Origin: Ustilago trichophora
Taxonomy: Eukaryota > Basidiomycota > Ustilaginomycetes > Ustilaginales > Ustilaginaceae
Direction: 5' to 3'
Length of the DNA stretch: 64,000 bases
Assembly: GCA_900323505.1 (NCBI GenBank)
Contig: OOIN01000041.1
Span: forward strand, 186,001-250,000
The position numbers and the translations under genes were made by a program. The notes under the pieces are model-generated. The model had not been told where the DNA came from, did not search any database, and was given only the letters and a program-made list of their open reading frames with translations. Below are positions 1 through 12,063 of the stretch, in pieces. Position 1 is the first letter of the stretch, and the number at the start of each line of letters is the position of its first letter.

Positions 1-833
1 CCAACAGCCGCAGGAACCTTCACACCTGTCCACCAACACCCGAGGTTCTCTCCGACGGTTGCGCTCCCTTCCTGTCCGACTCCACGATCAAGCAGATCTC
101 GCAGGGATGGCAAGGTGGCCTCCTCGACCTTCTCAACCACGAGGTCCGTGACACCGAGTTTGCTTCCTCCTCCATCGTAGAGACCGTCATTGGTCTGTCT
201 CAGAACCGCGAAAAGATCCTCGCCTTCAACTACGCCTCGCAGGCACTCAACAACAGCTTCTTCCTCTCCACCTTGGCACCCCAGGACAAGTTGCGCAACC
301 CTACACCGCTTCCCAAGCTCGCCACTGCCATCTCGAAAAGCTTTGGCAGCTTCCCCGAAATGTGCCTCGCCTTCTCCTCTGCAGCCTACGGTATGGCCGG
401 CTCCGGCTGGGTCTGGCTCGTCACCGACCAGCACAGGAACCTCGGTGTCGTCCCCACTTTCGGCTCCGGTACCGTCATCGTCCAGAACCGTCTTCAGCAA
501 GGCAAGCACTTCCTCCTCCCCAGCATCAACGACCAGTCCACCGGCTCCCCACACGGTGCCAACAACAACACCACCAACTCGTCCTCATCTTCGCCATCCG
601 AACGCCCATCTCGCCCCGCTGACTCGCTCTTCGGCGGCCTCGGCATCTCGGATAAGGTCGGCAAGGAGCTCTACCCACTCCTCAACATCAGCGTCCACGA
701 GCACGCCTGGTTGAACGACTACGGCATCATGGGCAAGGAGGAGTATCTCACCCGCTTCTGGAACTGCGTCAACTGGGACAAGGTCGAGGAACGCTTCGAG
801 TCGTACTGCCCTCAGTCGTCGCGATACCTTTGA
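1..833 (+). CDS. Mitochondrial small-subunit ribosomal protein with Fe/Mn superoxide dismutase fold (MRP1/RSM26-like), 5' partial
   Basis: The reading frame is open from the window edge (first full codon at base 3) to a TGA at 831-833, so the N-terminus is missing. The C-terminal half has the Fe/Mn-SOD core: a GSGWVWLV segment like the SOD glycine-tryptophan motif and a VHEHAWLNDYG...RFWNCVNWDKVEERF segment matching the SOD C-terminal helix. The SOD metal-ligand Asp (normally D-V/L-W-E-H-A-Y) is replaced: here the stretch reads I-S-V-H-E-H-A-W. Fungal mitochondrial ribosomes contain two SOD-derived subunits (mS42 and mS43; yeast Rsm26 and Mrp1) that have lost metal binding, which fits. A Ser/Asn-rich low-complexity insert lies at about 545-620. 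It converges on the polyketide synthase. A catalytic SOD is the less likely alternative because of the lost ligand. Confidence 0.82.
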   Translation, partial: NSRRNLHTCPPTPEVLSDGCAPFLSDSTIKQISQGWQGGLLDLLNHEVRDTEFASSSIVETVIGLSQNREKILAFNYASQALNNSFFLSTLAPQDKLRNPTPLPKLATAISKSFGSFPEMCLAFSSAAYGMAGSGWVWLVTDQHRNLGVVPTFGSGTVIVQNRLQQGKHFLLPSINDQSTGSPHGANNNTTNSSSSSPSERPSRPADSLFGGLGISDKVGKELYPLLNISVHEHAWLNDYGIMGKEEYLTRFWNCVNWDKVEERFESYCPQSSRYL

Positions 834-1197
834 ACCAGCTAACACACCCCTATCGACTCGACATCGACAAAAAAACAAAATCACACGCATGACACGCTGA
901 AAACGCCATACTCTTGGAGCATCAGACGCCCATCGCAAGTCAAGTCGATTCGTAGACCCAGCAAGGTCACGAAGCGACGTGGGTCCCGACCATTGTACAC
1001 TACTTACACCATTCAATGCAGCACGGTCTGCTGCCCATTATACGATCATAGAACTTGGCCATATTTCTTCGTTTGTCAGCATCATCAGAAAGGGGAATAC
1101 GAAGTTATGAACAGGCAGGAAGGAAAGAAGCGAGAATCCTACAACAGCACAAGTTCGGCTTGCGCAGAGAAGGCAATCATGACGATGCAGTGTCGCC
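834..1197. other. Convergent intergenic spacer
   Basis: These 364 bases separate the stop codons of two convergent genes. No open frame with family similarity, no inverted repeat and no simple repeat was seen; it presumably holds both 3' untranslated regions. Confidence 0.6.
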
Positions 1198-4100
1198 TCA
1201 TTGGGCGCTGGCGATCACAAGGTCAAGAGCAGGTGCGAGGCAAGTCCAATGATCGCCGCTTACCTCGTGGAAGACGAGGCTGGTCGAGGTGGACCAGAAG
1301 GATTGCCAGTCCTGCTCATTGGCCATGACACCCTTCAGCTTCGAGTGATCCGTCGCATTGACGACCATGACCTTTGCTGGCTTTCGATCGGTCGCCTGGA
1401 ATGCGAGGCAGCGGTACTCTGGCAGACTCAGTGCACATGATCGGAAATGCTCGCGGACCGTGTTGGACGTGATCCTGCTCAGCATCTCGTTCAGAGTATC
1501 CGTCGGAAGCGGCTTGATCTGTCGTGGACTCGGCGTATCGATCAAGCCAAGAAAAGCTACTTCGTGACCAGCCGACAGCAGACGACGAGCGACTTCGAGG
1601 GCAAAGACGCCTCCGATGCTCCAGCCAGCGAGCTTGTAAGGTCCGCACGTCTGAACGTGACACAGCATCTCGATGTAGCGATCGACCAGCTCGGCTATGC
1701 CTCGACTCCACGCTCCAATCTGTCCGAGGTAAGGCGAGTCAAAGCCGTAGACTGAGAGCGAGTTCGCCTCGTGATTGTTCTTCAGGTATACTTGAGCGGT
1801 GCCAGTGCCATCAGGGAAAAGGAAGAGAACGTTGTGGCCCTCGAAATGCCTCAGTTGAGGTCCACTGATGTGAAGCGGCGCTGAGTATGAGAAGCGCCGG
1901 TTGGGATTGGTGAGCACGTCCATGGGCGAGTCGCATCGAGCCTCGTGAGTTGCTCGCACCGGTGCTGCGTGGGATTTGACCTTCTCCGAGATCCCAGTGT
2001 GGCTCTGCACTTGAAGTGGTTGGTTGATCGGCTGAAGCTTGGGTTGCTCTGTAGGGGTGACTTTGCTCTCTCGCTCCTTGGCTGCTTTCGCTGCCTCGCT
2101 GGCAAAGGCCTTGGAGGAGAGCTGAACGAGCCTAGTCAGCATGTCTCGACGGATGCGTTTGAATACAATGTTCTCCATCACGCCCATGAACTGTCCATCG
2201 GGCAAGAAGAAGTAAGCAGAGCCTTTCGAGAGCTCCTTGTCCTGTTGCATCCTGGCGTAGACCTGCACCTTTGTCTCGCTGCCAGGCTGCAGCTTTCTCA
2301 AACCAGGCATCGTGACGATTCTGCCTATGGCCTCTGCCATGTAAACGAAGGGGCCTTCCGCAAAGCCAACGTTGCTGATGAAACCTGTCAGTCCTCCGAG
2401 ACTGTCTAGCAGCATGGGACTGCACAAGAAGCGCCCATTCACGGCACCTGCATTGTAGCTGACTTCGGACACAGCTTCGTCGCCGCTCTCCGTCATCCAG
2501 ATCGTGTTCATGCCTCGGAAGCCATCCAGATAGAGCACGATAGCTTCAAAGGTCTTGTAGATCGTGTCGGTCTTCATGATCGAAGCTGCTTGTGCCTTGA
2601 CGGTCGAGGCTGTCGTCATGATCAGATGTTGCAGCTTGGTCCAGTCACGAGAGACATATTCTTGTGCGATGATGCGTACCCGACACGAGCCGTACTGATG
2701 CTTCTGATGCTGATGCTGGCTGTGGGAGAAAAACTGCACAATGGAGCCATCGATGGAGGTTGGGTTGCCTTGCATCGAGACCTCGATGCTTTGTCTGGGA
2801 TCTTGCTCGTTGAGATACAGCGAAGCTACCATGGACAGGTTCAACACTTCAATGATCACGTCGTCCTCCTCTTGACTTGAGGGTCTAGCTTTGCACGGAT
2901 CCGTACGCCACCAGTACATGCCTGCTTCCTGCGCAAGCTCAACAAAGACGGTAGCTGGTGCCAAAGTTACGCCAAGGATGATGTGGCCTCGAATAAAGTC
3001 GCGGAAGGGTCGCTGATTGACGCGTGCGAGGAACAGGGCCGATGGTGAATCTCCGTCGAGTTTGACGCATTTCCACAGCAAGGCATGCAATGGGTTTGGT
3101 CGTCTCTGGAGGGTTGAGGACGTATCGTTGCGAACACCATTTGATGCGATCGACGTCTCGACGGAAGAGGACCCAGGGTCGCTATGCGTTACCAAGAGAT
3201 GATCTCGCAAGCCTCGATCCTTGAAGGGCACCCAGTATTCCTCCAGATCGAAGGGATACAAAGGGAGACTGGCAGCGAGGCCCTGGTGACCAAAGCGCAG
3301 ACCCAGATCGACAAAGACGCGCTCCCAGTCCAGATCGATCCCACGAGACGCGAGCTCCTTGACCAAGTCGAGCGTAGCAGTCCAAGACGAGCTTCCACGT
3401 CGAAAGGAAGCGAGGAAAGCGGGCGTCTTTCCAGAGTCGGCGTAGCAGCCTTTCAACATCGGAATACAAGTCGGATGAGGACCGATCTCAATCCAGGTGT
3501 TCACCTCGATTTTGACTTGCAGGTCGCTGATGGACTCTGCGAAGCGCACTGGCTGGCGAAGATGGCGTACCAGATACTGCGAATCGAAGTCATCATTGTC
3601 GGGGCCAATCACCTTGCCGAGAACGTTGGACGCAATGCTGATGTTCGGCCTGGAGAAGCGATGGCCGGCAGCAACACTGGCGTATGCCTCGACTAAGGGC
3701 TCCACGGCTCTGGAGTGGAAAGCATAGGGCACTGGAATAGCCATTGCTTTGATCTTTGGCTCATTCTGCTCGCATAGCCTCAACAGTTTCTCGATCTCGG
3801 CATTGCTGCCAGCAACCACAGTGTCAGTGGGACTGTTAAGGCAAGCGATCTCTAGCTTTTCGTACCCAGACTGTTCAAGGAGTTGACGGACCTTGACAGG
3901 ACCTTCTCGAATGGCGAGCATCGAGGACGCGTTGGGTTCGCACAGCTCCATCATGAGCATAGCACGACGGCCAACAAGCTCGAGCATAGCTCGCAGATCG
4001 ATGACGCCAGACATCCAGAGCGCTGCATATTCTCCGAGCGAGTGTCCTACGACGCAATCCGGCTTCACTCCCCAGTCGAGCAACATGGAAGCCAGCCCCA

Positions 4101-7100
4101 CCTCGGCAGCGATCAGCGCCAGCTGATACTGTGCCGGGCTAAAGCTGTCTGCTCTGCGTATCTGTGTAGTGCCTGCTTTCGAAGGATTTTGAGTCTCTCG
4201 GAGGGGGTGGATGACCTCGACCAAGTTGGGAAGCTCCTTTCTCAGGGCAATGCTGTTGCAGTTGTCGATGTGACAGCGGAAGGCGGCGCTGTGCTCGTAG
4301 AGCTCTCTAGCCATGTCGAGGTACTGTGCGCCTTGGCCACTGAATGCAACGCCGACCGTGCGAGCCTTTGATTCGATGTTCTCAGTGTCGGTGCAGACGG
4401 ACTCTTGACTGCTGAGGCACACCTTTGCTTCGACCAGGTTGGAGGGAGTGGCGATCAGACGGAAGGAATACATGGGATCGCTGAGGGATACGGCGCTGCA
4501 GAACTCGGTGAAGCTGACATCCTTGTTCGCTTCCAGGAAGGCGATGAGCCTCCTCCTCTTGGCATCCAGCGAGAACGGAGTAGCCGCGGTCACGAACAGG
4601 AGGTGATGCTTTGCAATGGATGCAATGTCATGAGCAGAGTCGCGCACCCGAGCCGAGTTGCTCATCTTTGACAGCCGGTCCCGATAGGTGCTGCCTCTAT
4701 CCATGACGATCGACGAGTTGCCTCCTGCTGCGGAAAAGTTATCGACAAGCGTGAAAGCCGTCTCCACCCTGTCAAGCTTTGTCTCTTGCAGGGGGACATG
4801 CAATCCGTCGAGCGGTGGAAGCTTGGTGTTGAGCTTGGTGCGAATGCCGACGTGACGCGGGACTTCACCGTGCTCGTAAATCTTGACGGTCTTGATCATG
4901 CTGCTGGCTCCCGAAGCTGCTTCAGAATGACCAATGTTTGCTTTCACCGAGCCGAGGACGAGCGGCGACTCTTCTCCTCTTTTACCTTCACCAAAGGTCT
5001 GAACGATGCCGGTGACCTCCTCGAAATCACCGCTTTGCGTTCCAGTGCCGTGCATCTCGATGTAGGTGTAATCTTGCGGCATTGTCTTGCTCGCAAGCAT
5101 TCCTGCTTGATAAAGCCTCTTCTGAGTCGGGCCGTGTGGATGAGTGATAGAAAAGGATTCGCCGGAATGGTTGGTCGCGGCTGACGAAATGACTGCCAGG
5201 ATCGGATCCCCGTCCCTTACAGCGTCCGGAAGACATTTCAGCAGCATGATGGATACAGCATCGGCTCGCGAGTATCCCGCTCCTGCATCGTCCAGCGTCA
5301 TGCATTGAGATGAAGGCGACAGGAAGAAGCCTCTGTCTAGCCCGATGGTGATCTGCGGCTGTGTGAGGATGTTGACCCCTCCAGTAAGGGCAGCCGACGT
5401 CTCTCCGGACAGCAAGCTGTTACAAGCTGCCTCGACAGCGACAAGAGCAGAGCTGCAAGCTGTGTCGTAAGTACATGCCTCTCCTCGAAAACCGAAAGTC
5501 TCGTTGATTTTAGCCACGAGATGGGCGCGATGGGTGTTGGAGACCAGATCAGAATCGATATTGTGGCTCAGATGTTCGCGGTAGTCGTCGCTGCAGTAGG
5601 CGAGATGCGTACTCCATCTCTCTGGATGCTTCGGATGACGATGCGGAGAGAAACCATAGCCGGCTCTCTGTAGCGTCTCATGTGCAGTTAGAATGGCCAC
5701 TCGCTGCTGTGGATCGATCTTGGTGCAGTCGTCGCTGGTGAAGGTGTCACCAAGGATGCTCTTGTCGAACAAGCTGGAAGTGGCCACAAAGTTCCCCGTC
5801 TTGACGCGCATCACGTTGCGATCCCTATACGAGGCTGAATGGTAGTCTTGATACCGATACAGTCTAGAGGGAATCTGTGGACCAGATGAGTGGGAAGCGT
5901 AAGTCAGTCTGTGTCGCAAGGAAATCATCCATTCGATCGGTGAGCTTGACTTACCTCTTCGCACATATCCTTGCCCTCTTTCAGAAGTTGCCATAGCTGC
6001 TCCGCATCGTTGGCACCGGGCACACGGCAGGACAATCCGATGACGGCGATCTGCTGGCAGGGATTGCCCTGCACCTTGGACAGCTTGACGGGTTCATCTC
6101 CGAATCGATAAGAGTCCTTGGGATACAGCAAATGAAGCAGCTTGACGGCGATGTAAGGCAGTTGGAGGGAGTCAAAGGATCGTGTCGCGGCCATGGCACA
6201 TGCGTCGTTAATCGCTCCTCCTAGAAGCAGTAGCTCGAAGCGTGGAGCGTAGACACGAGAGCCAGCAAGATGCTCTCGGCAAAGCTTCAAAGCGTCTTCG
6301 AAATGCTTCTGTGATCTCCCCATGTCGGGAGACAGGATGAGCTTGCTGAGATCGATGTGGAAGTGAGCGTCGAGAGAAGATCCGAGCTGAGACTTGGGGT
6401 CCTTTATGAGCTTGACGGTGATCTGGCGGTCTTGCAAGCACTGTTCTAGCTTGACCAGAAGCTCGCTCCATTCGCTTGCGCTCAAGACTGGAACGATGGA
6501 ACGTTCGATCGCCAAAAATCTTCTCTTTTGGTCTCCATCGCCCGCAAGTAACACATCTTCGACACTGTCCCCACCCGAAAAGACAGTAGCGAATCCACAC
6601 ATGGTCTCCTCGAATGGTATGCCATCTTTTCGGCACGTTTCTGCCACGGAATAAATTGCATCATCATCTGCACGGAACGTGGTCCTTTGCTTTCCAATGT
6701 TGGAGCCGCGCAAGTTGCCCGAATCTAGATAGAAGTCAAGCCAGCTCGCCAGCCTGATCGTCTGGACGGCTTTGGCAATCAGCTCGAGAGTAGAGGTGAC
6801 GTCGTTCGCCCGTAGAAGCTCGATGGTCAAGAAGGACTCGGGATCCCAGACAGCGGCAAAGTCGCCTCGCATCGCATCCTTGAAGTCTTGTCGGGAGGAG
6901 AGCACGATGCCAGTCTGCACCAAGGTGGTGAGCGAGATGGCGTAAGGCCACAGCTTCTTGATAGAGTCGATCTGTGCTAGCTCTTGAAAGGTGTTTGGTA
7001 GAGGAGACTCCTTGCGTGGGCCATCTTCAGCGATACGTGCGGCTGCGTTGACTTCGTGTCGCAATGCTTGATACGCAGAATCCAGAAAGGCCTTGAGGAT

Positions 7101-7235
7101 GACGTCGTAGGCGGATCGGTGATGCAGTAGGCGAAACGTCGACGTGAGTAGGGCTTGTCTATAGGAAGCGTACACAAATGCGACCTTGTGGTTGTGGCCC
7201 TTGCTAGGATTTGTGGAGACGGTTGAAGGCATCAT
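1198..7235 (-). CDS. Non-reducing polyketide synthase, SAT-KS-AT-PT-TE, no visible acyl carrier domain
   Basis: Two exons (7235-5955 and 5874-1198) joined in phase 0 across an 80-base intron with a GTAAGT donor and CACAG acceptor give 1985 residues; the join restores the ketosynthase N-terminus (MCEE|IPSRLY). Domains: SAT-like 1-380, without the GXCXG active-site motif; ketosynthase from 396 with Cys567 (DTACSS), His702 (HGTGT) and His743 (NIGHSE); malonyl acyltransferase with Ser1039 (GHSLGEY); product template with His1391 and Asp1584 (DSLGGLTGF); thioesterase with Ser1846 (GWSIGG), Asp1873 and His1969. Between product template and thioesterase, about 1677-1767, there is only a Lys/Gln/Pro-rich linker and no carrier domain with a G-x-DSL phosphopantetheine site. 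Family knowledge: such enzymes make aromatic polyketides on a tethered carrier. Without one, this protein must use a carrier in trans or be inactive. All other catalytic residues are kept. Confidence 0.9.
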
Positions 7236-8688
7236 GCTGGAGAAGTTGACTTTGAGTTCTTTTCGATCCTCTTGGGAGGCTGACTTTCGGCGTGGCCTTA
7301 TGTACTTTGGAATCCTTCAACGCCTCTTCAGAGGCAGATGCCTTGACTGAGGAAACACTGGGTTCAATCCCACCGAGTCTTCCGTTTGGTAGGCCCAGAG
7401 CATTCGCTACGAGAATGTTGAATCCAGTGAGCACATCCAGCCTTTCGCTGGAGGAGGAGCATTCCCTTGGAAGACCGCCAGAAGGCGAATAAGCAGTCAG
7501 TACCATATGAAGAGGTCGTTCCATATTGGACCAGCTCAAACAAGAGTAGCGGCATGTCCGATCGTGCTGGTATGGGCTCTATCGCTACTCAGCGGTAGCG
7601 AGTGTGCTTCGTCCCGGATCAGTGCAGGGATAGAGATATGGATGCCGGATTGCAAGTCAAAGTGGCGCAAGCATGAGAACCCGACGGAAGGGTTGACCGG
7701 CACATCCGATGAAGGGATAAACTGGAAGAGCGGACGCTTCCGACGGGGTTGATCATCGGTTCGGAGCCCTTCCGAAAGAGAGTGTCAAAGTGTCCGAGGC
7801 TGTCGTCTGGCTACGCCGTTGGCGGTGTGACGTGAAGAAGTGCCACAGCATTTCAATCTGCCAAGAGGGTGTAGCAGATAAGCTCGGTCTGTCATAAGTG
7901 TGGCATTGTGACCGATAAAGAGGAGCTTTGTCAACAGCCATACGTGACTAGGCAGGTGGTGGTGCATCCTTCAAGACACGGAGTCGTCACGTATCAAAGT
8001 ATCACCGCTGCGCCATCAGGAAGGTCACGAAACAAAAACATGAAAGGATTGAGAGACTTCATCGTGAAGGCGATGGACGCCCTACGTGATGGGTACTGGC
8101 CGAAGAGCTCAGTGATAGTGAATCGTGTAGCAGAGGAAGATTGCTGTGACCTTACAGACTTGCGGCTATTCCGAGTGACGAAAGGCGCATGTGACTTCTC
8201 GTCTTTCGCTGGCATCCTCCTTCATCGTCGCTCTCAGAAGCAGGCGGGGATTCGCGTGGGACCGAAACAGAACAGCGTACTTTGTACTCTTTCTCCTCCT
8301 CTGGCTTGGCTTACATGCCGTGCCCTGAAGAACACTCAGCATGACTCTGTGTGATGTCGCCACTGACTCACACCACGCCCATTCTTTCCAGAGTGATGAC
8401 CACTTTCTCCGGATTCGGATCTTTCTCTATAACATCCCCCTCAGCACCAAAACCTCTTTGTGAGCTCCTTGAGAAGAGAAGGAGCTGAGCTAGCATTGGG
8501 GGTCGCGGAAGGGGGTGAAGGCGGAAGAGCCGTTAGCATGTTGGAAGTAGGATCGCGTCGTTGCAACGGAAGCACGGTATTTAAGGACAGAAGATCTGGG
8601 GGCAGACTCGTAACAGACCTCGTCAGTAGCAATCGTAGCGCGACCCCGCCGCTCCTTCGTTCGCCGTGATCCCCGCCGGCTGGATAGG
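7236..8688. promoter_or_regulatory. Shared upstream region of the PKS and the divergent FSH hydrolase
   Basis: The PKS (minus) and the hydrolase (plus) start 1.45 kb apart and point away from each other, so their promoters must both lie here. Open frames in this stretch lack ATG starts or family similarity. No pathway-specific binding site was recognised. Confidence 0.4.
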
Positions 8689-9724
8689 ATGGTGCCACCG
8701 CGCAAATTTAAGCTGTTGGCATTGCACGGCAAGGGCACGTCAGCCAGGATCATGAAGGCGCAGATCAAGCCTATCATCGATGTGCTGAGCGACATCTTAG
8801 AGGTGCACTATATGGATGGTGGCGTGGTATCTGCTCCTTATCAAGGTAAGCGGTGGTATTGACTGTCAAGATCGAGATAGGCAAGACGAACTGAAACAGT
8901 CGCCCTTTGTTCTGACAGGCATCGAAAGCATGTTCCCGAAAGAGTCCTACTACGCTTGGTACGAGCAGCCCACTAGCGCCGCGCTACGTGCCGCGCACAG
9001 TCGAGTTGGGCAACGTCTGGCCATGCCGATGGACTCCGTTTGCAAGCAGCCTCGAAAGGATGCGGTCACTATCACAACCAGCCTCGAACGCGATGACCTC
9101 GGTGTTTTCACTCCTCCCGAGACCCCAACCTCGACTACACCGGCTTTTCCGACGACAATCGTACCTATGTACAGATCGTCAAGCTTGCGGTCTCAGCGCA
9201 GCGAGAGCTTCGAGCCAGACGTTACAGGAACTGGCCGAGGACCACTTCGCCGAAGGTTTGCACACCTGACCACTGGACTGGATACGCCAGAGTCATACCC
9301 GAGCACCGCTGGACCGAGGACGCCGCTGGACGCAGAACCTGGCTCGTACGATGGGTTGATCTGTTTCTCACAAGGATGTGCCGTAACGACGGGCTTGCTG
9401 TTGGAGGCAGGCGCCAAGTTGGGGTGCGGAAAAGCAAGTCCGGTGCGCTTTGTTGTTCTCATCTGCGGTGGAAGGCCGTTCGATCGGGAGGGAACGATGG
9501 AACGGGTCGACACTAGGAATGTGGCGCCTATCGAGCTCTCGAGCCTTCACATCCATGGTCGTCAGGATCCAGGTGTGGAAGAATCGAGAAAGCTGGCTTC
9601 GCTCTACAGCGATACAAACAAACAGATCATCGAACTCGATATTGGACACTGTCCACCGAGACGCACCTCGGACGTGAAGCTTGTAGCGGCTGCTATTCGA
9701 CGACTGATATTGGACTCGAGCTAG
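8689..9724 (+). CDS. FSH-family (DUF341) serine hydrolase
   Basis: The ATG at 8689 opens a 157-base exon beginning MVPPRKFKLLALHGKGTSA, the typical FSH1 N-terminal strand and HG turn. A 73-base intron (8846-8918, GTAAGC donor, GACAG acceptor) splits a Gly codon; the second exon runs to 9724, giving 320 residues. The alpha/beta-hydrolase triad is visible: Ser203 in CFSQGC (the usual first Gly is Cys), Asp in HGRQDPGV, and His in the GHCPPR segment near the C-terminus. A low-complexity insert of about 100 residues rich in Thr, Pro, Ser and Arg sits before the nucleophile. Family members hydrolyse small esters and thioesters, and some, such as LovG of the lovastatin cluster, release polyketides. 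Its divergent position next to a carrier-less PKS makes a role in that pathway possible, but this is inference. Confidence 0.83.
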
Positions 9725-12063
9725 TTGACGTTTCGCTTGCTCCCAATTTTGAAAAGGTGCCAGACCGGTCAAGGCAGACGACTGTATTGAGCACCAACTC
9801 TGAGACCGTGAAAGGGGGTTGTTGCAAGACTGTGCGGGTGAAAGAGTTGCAACGTTGTGCTCGCTTGATGGAGTGAGCGGACCACGTGGCACGAAGGGTG
9901 GTTGCATCTAGAAGGCAAATGAGTTGCCGGCACGGTCTAGAAGAAGAAGAAAGAAAAAATAAAAAAAAAAAAAAAAAAAAAATGGGACAAGCCGGCGGAT
10001 TTGAGATTTAGGCTCGCTTCTTGGCTATTCAATATTACGAGCTGTGTGCTGCGACCAAAGGCTGAACTGAGCGAGTGGATGCACGGCGCTTGCAAGGAGA
10101 GAGGAGAACGAGAGAAGAGGAGGTGCTGATGGTGCAGCGAGTGGTAGGGCGGTGAATTGGAGATGAAGTGATGAAACAAAATGGTGCCGAGCTTGACACA
10201 GCCACATGGAGGGAGGAGAGGTGTGATTGGATTCGGGTCAACGTGGCGAAATTGTCTCAGAGCTGCAAAAGGCAGAGAGAGCTGTGCAGCCAATGGTGAG
10301 GAAGAAAATGGGAAATGGGAAGAGACAGAGAGATAAAATGGACCCTGAGAGTGGTGGGAAGCCAATCAAAGGATCGGAGCTTGGTGTACTGTAGCGGGGA
10401 AGCGGATGCATTTTATTCAAAAACAATTTTCGGAGGTGCAAGAGGTTGCTACAGTACAGTCTGCAGTACATCGGGACAAAGTGCGCCGGTCAACTATCGA
10501 GTGTTGACGGGGGGCCTCTTTTGGGTACGCAAGACCGAAGTTGACCCAAAATTGAAGTGCGAGAGGACACACAGCAGATGAGGTTTTGTGGTGCGTGAGA
10601 GGAGGAGAAATCCCCGCATCATCAAACCGCTTTATTTGAAGAGGATGCAGCATCAGTGTCAAGGAGTAGAGTCAGACTACCAAGAAGAGGGAGGGAGCCA
10701 ACAAGAGCCTCTATATCAGCTCTCGTATCGTAGCTGCGGAACGGCTTCAAGATGTTCGGAGTCTTGACATTTTGGCAAAGGGGGTCTCGATAGGGTCGCC
10801 AACTCTGATAGCTTTGGTTCTCTCCAGTTGGCCTGACATCATCATTAAGGAGAAAGACTTGTAACCTTGACAAGATGGCAGGGCGCTCGACACTCTTTTT
10901 GGTTGGCCCAATCGTCTTGTCGGACATGGCTCCGATGATGATAGCACCCACGACGGCAATGCCGATGAGCAAGATAGCTTGACATGCTTTACTATACTTC
11001 GGGTAGGGGATTCGGACAAAGCTCCGAGGCCCGCACTCGTTTTACTGTAAGAGCATTCGGTTCCCTTTGTCACGGTCACGGAGCGGGCTATCCGAAATGA
11101 TGTGAATCGAGCATCATGCTGGTCAACACCACCACTGCCACCACCACCACCATTCATCGACGCAATCACAGCGGCTAGGTGAGAATCGAGATGAAACGTG
11201 GGTCCTTTAGCTTGCAGAGAGAGAGTGTCTGTGTGTGTAAATTTTATTTTTGGGCTAGGCCACGGCGTTCTCTCTGCTTTTGAGCTGTGGGATTGGATTT
11301 CCCCTCCTTTTTCTGTCTTTATTTTTGCCATTTTCAGGAGTCGGTCGCAGGCTTTTGAGGGGCTAGCTGAATTTGGCAAAAGAAATACAGTGGAAATGGA
11401 AGATCCCCTCTCTCTTCTCTCTTTTGAGTGTGCACGCTAGTTCTCCTCCTCCTCTTTCTCAAAGACTGTCTCTTCTTTTTGTTTTTGCCGTTAGCCGCTT
11501 TCTTAGCTCCCATCATCGACATCATTCGCCGTCATCATCATCATCATCACCAACACTTGGCTTTCTCACTCTCTATCACTCGGATTCATCAAATCGGTTT
11601 ACACTCTCCTTCACATCTTCGACACTTCAAACGGGCACGTCAGCTTCATTTCCATTCGACACGCCGAATCGCAATCCCTTTCTCGCCACAAGGCACCTGG
11701 ACAGACACCACAGCTCGCTTGAGCTTTCTTCCTGAACAAAGCAGGCTCACTTGTCTCGCAACTCGTTCAACCCACGGCGCCAAGCTCGTAATCATATGTG
11801 CGCCACTCGCTAGATTCACTTACATCTAGAGCATCTTCACACCCTCTGCCTCCCCACCAACCGCAACCTCTATCTCATCAGCATCTCCCTTGCACATCCC
11901 GTCTCTCGAGTCACAGCAGAACCTCTGCCGAGTTGCACTTTCTAGTGCTACTGCTGCTGCTGCTGCTGCTGCTGTTGCCGCTGCTGTTGCCGCTGTTGCC
12001 GCTGTTGCTGCCGCCGCTTCTACCCCTGCCAGTGTCGACGTCTGCGTCCGTCTTATCACCATC
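9725..12063. other. Intergenic region with poly(A) tract and long CT-rich leader of the TVP38 gene
   Basis: A run of A covers 9961-9983. From about 11400 to 12060 the plus strand is strongly CT-rich and carries a CTG/CTGTTGCCG repeat at 11950-12013, as expected of the 5' untranslated leader of the next gene. A minus-strand frame from an ATG at 11157, and another with a hydrophobic stretch near 10970 that lacks an ATG, were considered; neither shows a family signature. TACAGTACAG-type palindromes lie at 10446-10471. Confidence 0.5.

Noticed and set aside
1..833. Functional superoxide dismutase
   Set aside because: The metal-ligand Asp position is replaced (I-S-V-H-E-H-A-W), which fits the SOD-derived mitoribosomal proteins better.
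1750..1960. Degenerate ACP in the PKS linker around the tripeptide Asp-Ser-Pro
   Set aside because: ARCDSPMDV resembles a DSL site by chance; the preceding 40 residues have no helix pattern of a carrier domain.
7350..7380. GGTTCAATCC, like a tRNA T-loop
   Set aside because: The flanking bases do not form the T-stem and no acceptor or anticodon arm was found around it.
10622..11157. Small minus-strand gene with a hydrophobic helix (LIGIAVVGAIIIGAM)
   Set aside because: The helix-bearing frame has no ATG, the ATG-bearing frame is Gly/Ser-rich without family, and no convincing splice joins them.
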